From the NCBI GenBank assembly GCA_017656385.1, contig JACDNX010000010.1, forward strand, positions 1 to 63,200: a stretch of 63,200 nucleotides of DNA. Direction: 5' to 3'. The position numbers and the translations under genes were made by a program. The notes below the pieces were generated by a model. That model was not told where the DNA came from. It searched no databases and worked only from the letters and a program-made list of their open reading frames with translations. Of this stretch, positions 1 to 8,562 are shown in pieces; position 1 is the stretch's first letter; the number at the start of each line of letters is the position of its first letter. Origin of the DNA: Thermodesulfobacterium sp. GTDB lineage: Bacteria > Desulfobacterota > Thermodesulfobacteria > Thermodesulfobacteriales > Thermodesulfobacteriaceae.

Positions 1-48
1 ATGGTACTGGGGCGTTACCGCCCTGGGAGAGTAGGTCGGTGCCCGGGA
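1..48 (+). rRNA. rrf: 5S ribosomal RNA, 3' end (partial)
   Basis: The first 48 bases read as the last third of a bacterial 5S rRNA: GATGGTACTG-like start, the loop-E/helix IV region, the conserved CTGGGAGAGTAGGTC segment and a closing GGTGCCCGGG that would pair with the missing 5' end. A T-rich tract (51-62) follows immediately and probably acts as terminator together with the closing helix. The rest of the rRNA operon lies outside the window to the left. The exact 3' end could be a base or two either way. Confidence 0.88.
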
Positions 49-70
49 TTTTTTTATTTTTTCAGGCTTC

Positions 71-98
71 TTGTAATTTTCACAAAATTGATTATCAT
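71..98 (+). promoter_or_regulatory. possible promoter of the penicillin-binding protein gene
   Basis: TTGTAA (71-76), a 16-base spacer and TATCAT (93-98). The start codon at 111 lies only 12 bases past the -10 box and no Shine-Dalgarno sequence precedes it, so the mRNA would have a leader of about six bases. Found by eye, moderate match. Confidence 0.35.
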
Positions 99-110
99 TA
101 ACCATCGATC

Positions 111-1994
111 ATGAAATCCCTTTTAAAGCTAATAGCAACCCTCTTTTTAGTTTTTACCCTATTTTTGGGAATTCTATTTTTGGTTTTTTTCTTTTATCTT
201 AAAATTACTCTTCCAAGTATATCTCAACTGAAAAACTATAGACCACAACAGACTAATATTGTATTAGATGTCAATGGAGAGGTTATAGGGTATATTGGCA
301 AAAAAAGAAGAATCTTTGTTCCTTTAGAGAAAATTCCTCCTCATGTGGTAAAAGCATTTATTGCGGCTGAAGATGCCAATTTTTATAAACATAAAGGTAT
401 AGACTTTCTAAGTGTATTGAGAGCCCTTTATAAAAACATTATTCACGGAAAGATTGTTCAGGGTGGAAGCACTATCACTCAACAGGTAGTAAGAGCGCTT
501 TTACTTACTCCAGAAAGAACTATTCAAAGAAAAATAAAAGAAATCATTCTTGCTTGGCAAATAGAAAAGCATCTTACTAAAAATGAAATACTGACTATTT
601 ATTTAAATCATATCTATTTAGGAGAAGGAGCGTATGGAGTAGAGGCAGCAGCTTTAACCTATTTTAACAAGCATGTTTGGGAACTTGATTTAAATGAGGC
701 TGCAACTATTGCTGGTCTCCCTCCTGCACCATCAAGATACAGTCCTTTAAGAAACCCCAAACTTGCTATAGCTCGCAGAAATTATGTGTTAAGAAGAATG
801 GCTGAGGTTGGATATATTTCCTGGGACACTGCTAAGTATGTTTCCACTCAACCTCTTGTATTAAATCCTAAAAATGTAAATATTCCTCTTTATGCAGCTT
901 ATTTTATAGATGCTGTTAAAGAAGAATTATCTCAAATACTCCCTCCTAAGGTAGTTGAACAGGGTGGACTGAAAATTCAAACCACCTTAGATTTGGAATG
1001 GATAAAAAGAGCTTATGAAAACTCTATTAGAACTTTAAACAAACTATTTTCCTCCCATAAAGAGGTTCCTGAATTTGCTGTAGTGTGTTTGAATAATGAA
1101 GATGGAGGAGTAAGGATTTTAATCGGAGGGAAAGATTATAGAGAATCATCATATAATAGAGCTATTTTTGCTAAAAGGCAACCAGGATCAGCTTTTAAAC
1201 CATTTATATGGGCTACTGCTATAGATGGTGGAATTCTTCTCCCAGATTCTATAATTCCAGATGAGCCTATAACTATACCTGGAGCTGATAATGGTAAAGA
1301 TTGGAGCCCAAGAAATTATGATAATAAATATATGGGACCAATAAATCTAAAAGATGCTTTAGCTTATTCAAGAAATACTGTATCTGTAAGAATTGCACTT
1401 TTAACTGGTCTTAAAAAAATTGAAGAAATGGTAAAAAAATTGGAGTTCCAATTCAATCAGCCTATTAATTACAGTATAGCCCTGGGAACCTATGAAGTTA
1501 CTTTATTAGAACTAACAAGAGCATATACTATTTTTCCCAATATGGGAGTTCTTATAAAGCCACATTTTATTGAAAAGATATATGACAAAATTTACAATTC
1601 ATCTAAAATTTTATACCAATACTCCTCAGAGAATAAACCTGTAATTTCAGCCCATACTGCTTATGTGATGAATGGATTTATGCAGGCAGTAGTGCAGTAT
1701 GGAACAGGGAAATGTGCAAAGGCTTTAGGGGTTCCTGTGGCAGGGAAAACTGGAACTACTCAAGAATATAAAGATGCCTGGTTTGTTGGTTATACACCTC
1801 GTTATACCTGTGGAGTTTGGGTAGGATATGATAAAGATAAAACCTTAAGAAGAGGAGAAACAGGAGGAAGAGTTGCTTGTCCTTTATGGTTAAGTGTAAT
1901 GCAGGGAACAGCTCATGAATATCAAGAATTTCCTATTTACATTCCCTTTGAAGAGTTGTCAAAGAGTTTTTCAAATTTCACTCTATCAAATTAA
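111..1994 (+). CDS. mrcA: penicillin-binding protein 1A (bifunctional glycosyltransferase/transpeptidase)
   Basis: A class A PBP of 627 residues that polymerises and cross-links peptidoglycan outside the inner membrane. Residues 5-30 form one N-terminal membrane anchor. The GT51 glycosyltransferase domain shows the catalytic Glu87 in EDANFYKHKG and GGSTITQQ at 118-125. The transpeptidase domain carries SAFK with nucleophile Ser360, SRN at 420-422 and KTGT at 546-549, so both activities look intact. It is shorter than E. coli PBP1a, without an evident OB-fold insertion. It stands alone between the 5S rRNA and a convergent cytochrome assembly gene, and its stop codon overlaps that gene's stop. 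Confidence 0.93.
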   Translation: MKSLLKLIATLFLVFTLFLGILFLVFFFYLKITLPSISQLKNYRPQQTNIVLDVNGEVIGYIGKKRRIFVPLEKIPPHVVKAFIAAEDANFYKHKGIDFLSVLRALYKNIIHGKIVQGGSTITQQVVRALLLTPERTIQRKIKEIILAWQIEKHLTKNEILTIYLNHIYLGEGAYGVEAAALTYFNKHVWELDLNEAATIAGLPPAPSRYSPLRNPKLAIARRNYVLRRMAEVGYISWDTAKYVSTQPLVLNPKNVNIPLYAAYFIDAVKEELSQILPPKVVEQGGLKIQTTLDLEWIKRAYENSIRTLNKLFSSHKEVPEFAVVCLNNEDGGVRILIGGKDYRESSYNRAIFAKRQPGSAFKPFIWATAIDGGILLPDSIIPDEPITIPGADNGKDWSPRNYDNKYMGPINLKDALAYSRNTVSVRIALLTGLKKIEEMVKKLEFQFNQPINYSIALGTYEVTLLELTRAYTIFPNMGVLIKPHFIEKIYDKIYNSSKILYQYSSENKPVISAHTAYVMNGFMQAVVQYGTGKCAKALGVPVAGKTGTTQEYKDAWFVGYTPRYTCGVWVGYDKDKTLRRGETGGRVACPLWLSVMQGTAHEYQEFPIYIPFEELSKSFSNFTLSN

Positions 1995-2896
1995 GAAGTA
2001 GCATAACTGTGTAATCCTGATAAAAAGAAGTTTACCCCAAAATAGGTAAACATAACAGAGGCAAAGCCGATAATACTGAGCCATGCAAGTTTTTTACCGC
2101 TCCATCCTCGGGTTAAACGGGCATGAATAGTTCCTCCATATATTAACCAAGTAATTAAAGACCATGTTTCTTTGGGGTCCCAGCTCCAGTAGCTTCCCCA
2201 AGCTTGATCTGCCCACACAGCACCAGTAATAATTCCTAAGGTGAGCCAGAAGAAACCAAAAAGGATAAGTTTATAAATGAGATTATCTAAGGTTGTTTTA
2301 GAGGGAAGATAATTTTTCAAATTTCCTTTATCACTTATTAAGTAAAAGATTCCCAAAGCAAAAGCCACAGCAAAAGCACCATAGCCTAAAAAACAGGTTA
2401 TTACATGGGCAACAAGCCAGTTGCTTTTTAAAGCAGGAATCAAAGGTCTTATTTCTGAACTTGCTTTTAATGAAGCATAAGCAAGAACAAAACCTGCTAT
2501 TAAAAAAACAAGACTTCCAAAAAACTTAGTAGGGAGTTTAAACTCCAAAAACAAATAAACTCCAGAGATACACAATCCAAAAAAAACCAAGGATTCATAT
2601 AAATTGGAAAGAGGAATATATCCAAAACCAGCTTGGTGAGTTTGTATCCATCTTACCAAAAAGGCTAAAATATTTAAAAAAAATCCTGCCCAACCAATGG
2701 TTGATCCAAAAAAAGGTGCTTTTTCCCACTTAAATATCCAATAAACTAAGTATATTAACCCTGCACCTAAATAAATAAAAGTTGTTATACCAAAAAGAAG
2801 ACTATTTTCTGGAAGAAAAGTTTTCTTACTTAAAGAAAGTAAAAGATAAATAAGGATAGTTAGAAATAAACCCAATATAACATTTTTAAATTTCAT
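1991..2896 (-). CDS. ccsB: cytochrome c biogenesis protein, CcsB/CcsA (ResC) type
   Basis: A 301-residue polytopic membrane protein of the system II haem delivery family. The WWD signature is clear in the C-terminal third (WGSYWSWDPKETWSL), followed by the family's HARLTRGW segment and a final GVNFFLSGLHSY helix. About eight hydrophobic segments are visible. The protein would present haem on the periplasmic side for attachment to apocytochrome c, together with a ResB/Ccs1 partner that is not in this window. A good Shine-Dalgarno (GGAGGAAAG) precedes the ATG. Sulfate reducers of this type need multihaem cytochromes, which fits. NCBI-style naming of this family alternates between CcsA and CcsB. 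Confidence 0.88.
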   Translation of the reverse strand: MKFKNVILGLFLTILIYLLLSLSKKTFLPENSLLFGITTFIYLGAGLIYLVYWIFKWEKAPFFGSTIGWAGFFLNILAFLVRWIQTHQAGFGYIPLSNLYESLVFFGLCISGVYLFLEFKLPTKFFGSLVFLIAGFVLAYASLKASSEIRPLIPALKSNWLVAHVITCFLGYGAFAVAFALGIFYLISDKGNLKNYLPSKTTLDNLIYKLILFGFFWLTLGIITGAVWADQAWGSYWSWDPKETWSLITWLIYGGTIHARLTRGWSGKKLAWLSIIGFASVMFTYFGVNFFLSGLHSYATS

Positions 2897-2965
2897 TCTT
2901 TCCTCCTACATTAGTAGAGATTTAACAAGAAGAATATAATATAAAAAGGATAAAAAGCAACTTGC

Positions 2966-5900
2966 TTAATTTGAGGTTACAGTGTTTGAAAGGTTTAAGA
3001 GAGGAAGAAGTTTAAAGCAAATTTCTTCCCATTCCTTTTTACCTTCCTCTACTTCATCCATAAATTTTTCTAACTCCCTTGTGAAATCTTCAGAAACATA
3101 TTCGCCATAATTGTTTTTTAAATATGTATAGACTTCCTTTCCCAAAGATGTAGGGACCAGACTTCCGTTTTTAAGTTCATAAACATAGTATCTTTGTAGT
3201 AAAGTTGATACTATTTCTGCATAAGTTGAGGGTCGTCCAAGCCCTCTTTTTTTCATTTCCTGAATAAGAGTTCCCTGATTGTAAAGAAAGACTTTCGGAA
3301 CTTTGTTGTATTGAATATTTTCTGGATAGATGGAGTCGTTCATTTTAAAAATTTGAGGCTTTGTCCAGAAAAATTCATATCCAGACTGAATTATATCTAA
3401 AATTAAGGATTCTTCCCAGGAATAGGAAGGGAGTCTAAACTCAAAAAGACCTTTTAATACTTTGGTTTTTCTTGTTTGACTTGCCATAAATCTTCTAAAG
3501 ATAATATCATATAGTTTAAAACTATCTTTTGGATTTTTAAAAGTTAAAAGACCATGGGCAATCCTTAACTTGATTTCTGCAAGATCCCAAGGTTTTGTTG
3601 GTCTTATACCCTCATGGGCACCTGGACTTTTCCATTCCCTGGGGTTAAAGAAATCTTCTCCTAAAACTTGAGTGATATAAGGCTTAGCTACTTGATAACG
3701 TCCAACTTCTGAAATTCTAGTGGAGTCTGTTCTGTGATAAGTAATAAGTCCGAGTTCAAAAAGCTCCTGTAGGAGTTGCATTGTGTAAGAAGAGGAAAAT
3801 CTAAAAAAATGAAAAGCATCCTCTAAAATAGTATCTGTAGTATAAGGAGGTGGAGGAGAAAGTTCATCTTCAAATCTTTCTTTTTCTGTTATTTTTAATT
3901 TTTTTGGAAGTTCTTCAAGTATTTTTTTAGCAAGACTTTCTTCGTTAATTTCAATACTAAATTTATGTCCATTCAAACTAAACGAAATCTTATACTTATA
4001 TTGTTTAGCAAGTTCTGCCCTTTCTATAATCCAACCTAAAACAGGGGTTTGAACTCTACCGGCAGATAAACGGGATTTTTTGAAAATTTTCCACAGCTGT
4101 TGAGATAGAGAAAAACCTACCCATCTATCTGCAACTCTTCGTGCCAGCTGAGCTTTTACTCTTGTTATGTTTATTTCCTGAGGATTTTCTAAAGCTTTTC
4201 TTAAGGCTCTTTCTGTAACTTCGTGAAATTCAAGCCTTTTTATGTTAGTTTGAAAGGGTTTTAAACTGGAATAAAGATCATAAGCAATTTTTTCTCCCTC
4301 TGCATCAGGATCAGAAGCTATAAAAGTCTGATCTGCGCAAAAAGAAAGAGTTCTTAAAACTTCTATAATTTCTCCTTTGTCAAAAATTTCGTTCCTATTT
4401 TTTATTTCTTCATCATCTACAAATTGCTCTTTGTTTTTTTTGTCAATTTTGATAGTATTAAAAACTGGATAAAAATGGCTGTTTTCTTGAAGAACTCCAA
4501 AGATTCCTTTTTTTCTTGAAAGATCAAATACATGTCCCAAGGAAGCGCATACAGATAAAAGAGTATTTTCCATAGGTATTTCATAAACCCAAACATTTTT
4601 AATCCTTCTAACAGAAGGTTTACCAAAAAAGTTGGCAATTGTTTTGGCTTTGTGAGGAGATTCAACAATTAAAAGGTAATTTTTAAAATCTATTTTTTCT
4701 TTACTTAATTTTTGACGTTCATTTTTTACTTCTCTATTCAGATTTAAAGCATCTTTTAAGTCTATTTCTTTAAATTCAGCTTCATCTCCTAAATAAAAGC
4801 GCAATCTCTTTTTTAGGCTGTTTAGAGCTTTAAAATTGTCAACCAGAATGATAGAAAGCCCGGGAAGGAGTCCACGAGTTGTTAGTCTTGAAACTCTTCC
4901 AGAGGCTTGCAGATAAGAAGAAGCATTTCCCACTATAACATAATAATTACCCGCTTCATCAACTTCTAAAAAAACCTCTTCACTTTTTTTAAGCTTTTCC
5001 AAAAAATCTGGGTCATTAAGCTTAGATTCCAAAAATTCTTTTATAGAAAGAATTTTTTTATAGAGACCTTCATATTGCACAATTTTTTCTTCTTTTAATG
5101 TTAAATACTTGCGAAGATAATTAAGATGAGAAATTGCAGTTATTCTTTCTTCCTCTTCCAAAAGAGGTATAAGAGAAATAAGGATACTATATAAAAATTG
5201 AGGGGAAAGGGAAAGCGAAAATCCCTCTTTACCTTTTGAAAGTGGAAAAATGTGTTTTGGAACACCCAAAAATATGGCATATCTCAGAACCTCAGGAATA
5301 TCTATTCCTCTTACTAAGGGATTCCCAATGTGACAAAGTCCTATAGCTACATCTACTTCCTTATTTTTTAAAGCATAAAGAAGCTTTTCTTCATTTGCCT
5401 CTAAATAGGAAATAACTTTAAAACCTTTATCTCTCAAGTAATCCGTAGCAATTTCTACATAAGATTTTCCAAAAGCCTCTTCAATAAAGAGAAGTCCCCC
5501 TTCTTTTAAATTTCCTATAAGTATTTCTGTTACCTCAAGAAGTTTGTAAAATACTTCTTTTTTAGTTTTTTTATCGTTTAGATTAATAGGAATATAAGTA
5601 TCTATAACCTTTCTAAGAGTTGAAACAAAACGCGTTATTTCAAAACCAAGTAAATTTTGGAATAAAAGCACCCTGTTTGTTTTTGGTTTTAAGGTTGCTG
5701 AGGAAATAATAAGTTGTTTTATTCTTTTTTTGTGTTTCTCTTTTATTCGCAGAAGATTTTCATAATCTTTTTCTTCTTTGTTTCTTTTTAAAGCAAGCTC
5801 TATTTCTTTTTTTGAGAAACCGAGAAGTAAAAATAAGTTATCTACATTTTTGCTGTTTTTCAAAAAGGAATCAACATCGTCAACAAATATAAGAGAAAAA

Positions 5901-6493
5901 TCAATATTTTTTAGCAATTCAAAATTTCTGTGCAGAAAAGCAGATGTGCAGATAAAGATATCAAATTTACCCTTTTCTAACAATTCTTTTTCTTTATTAG
6001 AACCCTTGTAAGCTAAAATCAATTTATTTTTAAAAGAAGCTTTTTTACCCTTTGCTAAATAATTATTAAGTTTTTCTTCTACCTGCTTTACCAAAACTTT
6101 AGTTGGAACAATAATTAAAGCTTTTTTAGAAGTAAGAAGACAACTTATTAAACCAAAAGTTGTTTTTCCTGTTCCAGTGGGAGCGACAATGGCAAAAGAC
6201 TCACCTAAAAAAAATCTTTTTGCCCAGCTTATTTGCAAAGATGAAGGATGTATATTTAAAATATTCTTGAAAACTTTATTAAAAATTTCAACCTTTTTTT
6301 CTACCTCACAAAAGGTTTTCAAATCCTTTAAGGAATTTTTTGAAGATAGAATTTCACAAATATCTGAAATTCCAGAAAGGGAAAATGTATTTTTTTCTGG
6401 TAAACAATTTTCACATGGTAAGCCTTTAGCTAATCTTTCATCAGATATCTTACCGTGACAATTAGGACAGCCTTTAGCTACATAAAATAGCAT
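2966..6493 (-). CDS. rgy: reverse gyrase
   Basis: A 1175-residue helicase-topoisomerase fusion that introduces positive supercoils using ATP. The N-terminal zinc finger is Cys9, Cys12, Cys27, Cys30. The SF2 helicase-like half has Walker A APTGTGKTT and the family-typical DDVD Walker B. The C-terminal half is a type IA topoisomerase: a Toprim domain (LLIVESPHKAKTI, DPDAEGE) and the catalytic Tyr919 in GLITYHRTDS. I see no second Cys-rich finger in the topoisomerase half; several reverse gyrases also lack or degrade it. Length is normal for the single-chain enzyme. It indicates growth at high temperature. No partner gene is adjacent; it is read leftwards alone behind ccsB. Confidence 0.96.
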   Translation of the reverse strand: MLFYVAKGCPNCHGKISDERLAKGLPCENCLPEKNTFSLSGISDICEILSSKNSLKDLKTFCEVEKKVEIFNKVFKNILNIHPSSLQISWAKRFFLGESFAIVAPTGTGKTTFGLISCLLTSKKALIIVPTKVLVKQVEEKLNNYLAKGKKASFKNKLILAYKGSNKEKELLEKGKFDIFICTSAFLHRNFELLKNIDFSLIFVDDVDSFLKNSKNVDNLFLLLGFSKKEIELALKRNKEEKDYENLLRIKEKHKKRIKQLIISSATLKPKTNRVLLFQNLLGFEITRFVSTLRKVIDTYIPINLNDKKTKKEVFYKLLEVTEILIGNLKEGGLLFIEEAFGKSYVEIATDYLRDKGFKVISYLEANEEKLLYALKNKEVDVAIGLCHIGNPLVRGIDIPEVLRYAIFLGVPKHIFPLSKGKEGFSLSLSPQFLYSILISLIPLLEEEERITAISHLNYLRKYLTLKEEKIVQYEGLYKKILSIKEFLESKLNDPDFLEKLKKSEEVFLEVDEAGNYYVIVGNASSYLQASGRVSRLTTRGLLPGLSIILVDNFKALNSLKKRLRFYLGDEAEFKEIDLKDALNLNREVKNERQKLSKEKIDFKNYLLIVESPHKAKTIANFFGKPSVRRIKNVWVYEIPMENTLLSVCASLGHVFDLSRKKGIFGVLQENSHFYPVFNTIKIDKKNKEQFVDDEEIKNRNEIFDKGEIIEVLRTLSFCADQTFIASDPDAEGEKIAYDLYSSLKPFQTNIKRLEFHEVTERALRKALENPQEINITRVKAQLARRVADRWVGFSLSQQLWKIFKKSRLSAGRVQTPVLGWIIERAELAKQYKYKISFSLNGHKFSIEINEESLAKKILEELPKKLKITEKERFEDELSPPPPYTTDTILEDAFHFFRFSSSYTMQLLQELFELGLITYHRTDSTRISEVGRYQVAKPYITQVLGEDFFNPREWKSPGAHEGIRPTKPWDLAEIKLRIAHGLLTFKNPKDSFKLYDIIFRRFMASQTRKTKVLKGLFEFRLPSYSWEESLILDIIQSGYEFFWTKPQIFKMNDSIYPENIQYNKVPKVFLYNQGTLIQEMKKRGLGRPSTYAEIVSTLLQRYYVYELKNGSLVPTSLGKEVYTYLKNNYGEYVSEDFTRELEKFMDEVEEGKKEWEEICFKLLPLLNLSNTVTSN

Positions 6494-6590
6494 ATATTTC
6501 TAAAAACTCCTTTGATACTAATTTTTAAATTAAAAAATAAACCATAAAAAGAAAAATAAAAAAAGCAAGCCCTGTTTTTAAAAATTTTTC

Positions 6591-6618
6591 TTGACAAAGA
6601 GAGCTATCTTTTTAAATT
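6591..6618 (+). promoter_or_regulatory. promoter of the radical-SAM gene
   Basis: A perfect TTGACA (6591-6596), a 16-base spacer and TAAATT (6613-6618). Transcription should begin near 6625, within a few bases of the ATG at 6630, which predicts a leaderless or near-leaderless mRNA. Confidence 0.55.
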
Positions 6619-6629
6619 AAAATTTGGAG

Positions 6630-7811
6630 ATGATTAAAAAAGACATTTATACCAAACTTAAAATCCTTTCTCAGGCTGCAGAATTTGATAATGTCTGCAC
6701 CGGAAGTGGGAAAAGAATAAAAATAAATACTTATAATTTTACCAGAGGATTGGGTGGCATCCATTATGTTTGGCTCTCTAATGGTAAATGTCTTCCTCTC
6801 TTAAAAGTTCTTTATACTAATTTTTGTATTAATAATTGTAAGTATTGTTACCATAGAAGGAAAAATGACATAAGAAGAACATCCTTTACTCCGAAAGAAT
6901 TAGCTGAACTTACCACAGATTTGTATAGAAAAGGCTATATAAAGGGGCTGTTCTTAAGCTCTGGTATTTATCCTTCTTCTGATGATACAATGGAGCAAAT
7001 GATAAAAACTGTTGAAATTTTAAGAAGAGAATACGGATTTAAGGCTTACATACATTTAAAGATACTTCCTGGAACATCAGAAGAGCTTATAAAAAAAGCT
7101 ATTTTACTTGCAAACAGAGTTAGTTGTAATATTGAGTTGCCTACTCAAGAGAGTTTGAAAAGGTTGGCTCCAGATAAAGAACAAAAAAGTCTTGTTGTAA
7201 CTTTAGCTAAAATAAAATCTTTGAAAGAGGAACTTGAAAAAGAAAGTTCAACTTCCACACAGCTTATTATAGGGGCAACTCCTGATACAGATAAAACAAT
7301 CCTAAAGCTTTCTCAAAATTTATATAAAAAGGACTTGGTAAAGAGGGTTTATTATTCCGCTTATATTCCTGTAAACAGAGATAAAGATTTACCTTCAGAA
7401 AAACCTCCTTATTTAAGAGAATACAGGCTTTATCAGGCAGACTGGCTTTTAAGATTTTATGGATTTAGCTTGGAGGAACTTTTTGATAAGGAAGAAAACC
7501 TTGATATCAAGATTGATCCTAAGCTAAGATGGGCCCTTTCTCATCCAGAGTTTTTCCCTGTAGAAATTACTAAAGCAGATTACTGGGAACTGATAAGAGT
7601 TCCTGGAATAGGCCCTACTTCAGCTAAAAGGCTTATAGAAATAAGGAAAAAAGAGGTTATAGGAGAAGAAGCACTTAAGAGACTAAGAATTTCCTTGAAA
7701 AAGGTGACTCCCTTTATAACCATTAGGGGGAAAACTTTATTTAAGGGTTTTAGAAAAATTTTTATAGAAAAGAAAACACCTTTTAAAAGATATCAGACTT
7801 TGCTTTTTTAA
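6630..7811 (+). CDS. radical SAM protein with C-terminal helix-hairpin-helix (putative DNA modification/repair)
   Basis: A radical SAM enzyme: the cluster motif CINNCKYC (CxxxCxxC) sits near residue 70 after a segment (GGIHYVWLSNG) typical of the family annotated as putative DNA modification/repair radical SAM protein. The C-terminus carries a helix-hairpin-helix, VPGIGPTSAKRLIEIRK, which suggests contact with DNA. In other genomes this family is often paired with a uracil-DNA-glycosylase-like protein; no such neighbour is present here. The open frame extends to a TTG at 6624, but that lies at or before the predicted transcription start, so I place the start at the ATG at 6630. The chemical reaction is unknown. 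Confidence 0.82.
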   Translation: MIKKDIYTKLKILSQAAEFDNVCTGSGKRIKINTYNFTRGLGGIHYVWLSNGKCLPLLKVLYTNFCINNCKYCYHRRKNDIRRTSFTPKELAELTTDLYRKGYIKGLFLSSGIYPSSDDTMEQMIKTVEILRREYGFKAYIHLKILPGTSEELIKKAILLANRVSCNIELPTQESLKRLAPDKEQKSLVVTLAKIKSLKEELEKESSTSTQLIIGATPDTDKTILKLSQNLYKKDLVKRVYYSAYIPVNRDKDLPSEKPPYLREYRLYQADWLLRFYGFSLEELFDKEENLDIKIDPKLRWALSHPEFFPVEITKADYWELIRVPGIGPTSAKRLIEIRKKEVIGEEALKRLRISLKKVTPFITIRGKTLFKGFRKIFIEKKTPFKRYQTLLF

Positions 7812-7866
7812 GTTAACGTGTTAAGAAATAGAGAAATTTATGTAAAAATAAGACATTAGGCAAAAA

Positions 7867-8562
7867 ATGATTTTTAAAGTCTCTATTTGCCCTCATGAAC
7901 TTCCCAAAAAAGCTCTCTGGGAAAAATTTTTCAAAAATTTAAGTAAGGTTTTAGGAACTGAGCTTTTTTTTGAAGAAGTCCCAGACTTTCAAAAAGAGCT
8001 TGAAGAGATAGAAAAAAAAGAAATTGTCCTTTATTACGCTTCTCCTTCTGCAACTTATTTATTTTATAAAGAAGGTTATCATCCTATAGCAAGATTTAGC
8101 AATCAAATTGATAAGTTTTTGATAATAGGAAGAGATAATGTGGAGGATATTTTAAAAAAAGATTTTATAAGAGTTGTTACTATAAATGAGAGCTTTTATG
8201 TATTACCTCTGTCTCAGGTTTATTATAAACTGAATCTTGATTTTTTCAGAATTCAGATGATATTAACAGAAACTCATGAAGAAATCTTTGGTAAGATAAT
8301 TAAGAAAGAGTGCGATCTTGGTATAGTTGACCAAGAGTATTTAGATTTCTATCCAGAACTTAAGAAAAAAGTAAAGATATTTGAAGAATTTACCTTAGAA
8401 ACAAGTCATTATTTTGTGCTTCATCCCGAAGCTCTTTCTCAGGAAAAAGTTTTAGAGGCTTTAAAGAAGGTGGATCCTGAGATTATAAAAGCTCTTGGAT
8501 ATGAAGGAATAGAAGTTTTTGAAAGAGAAACTATAGAAAAACTTAAAAACATTTTTTCATGA
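7867..8562 (+). CDS. PhnD-like (periplasmic-binding-protein fold) protein without signal peptide
   Basis: A 231-residue protein resembling PhnD/SsuA-type phosphonate-binding proteins: an N-terminal strand VSICPHELPKKALWEKF, YYASPSATYLFYKEGY near residue 60 and the segment KIIKKECDLGIVDQEYLDFYPELKK, typical of domain 2. It starts directly with a beta strand and has no signal peptide or lipobox, so it should be cytosolic unless exported otherwise. Its last codons overlap the start of the downstream PAS-GAF-GGDEF-EAL gene by four bases, so the two are translationally coupled and probably work together, for example as ligand sensor and output. The ligand is unknown; the family assignment is from overall pattern only. 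Confidence 0.6.
   Translation: MIFKVSICPHELPKKALWEKFFKNLSKVLGTELFFEEVPDFQKELEEIEKKEIVLYYASPSATYLFYKEGYHPIARFSNQIDKFLIIGRDNVEDILKKDFIRVVTINESFYVLPLSQVYYKLNLDFFRIQMILTETHEEIFGKIIKKECDLGIVDQEYLDFYPELKKKVKIFEEFTLETSHYFVLHPEALSQEKVLEALKKVDPEIIKALGYEGIEVFERETIEKLKNIFS

Noticed and set aside
7813-7824. TTAAC-GT-GTTAA inverted repeat before the PhnD-like gene
   Set aside because: Only five pairs in an AT-rich region; expected often by chance and not placed over a clear promoter.
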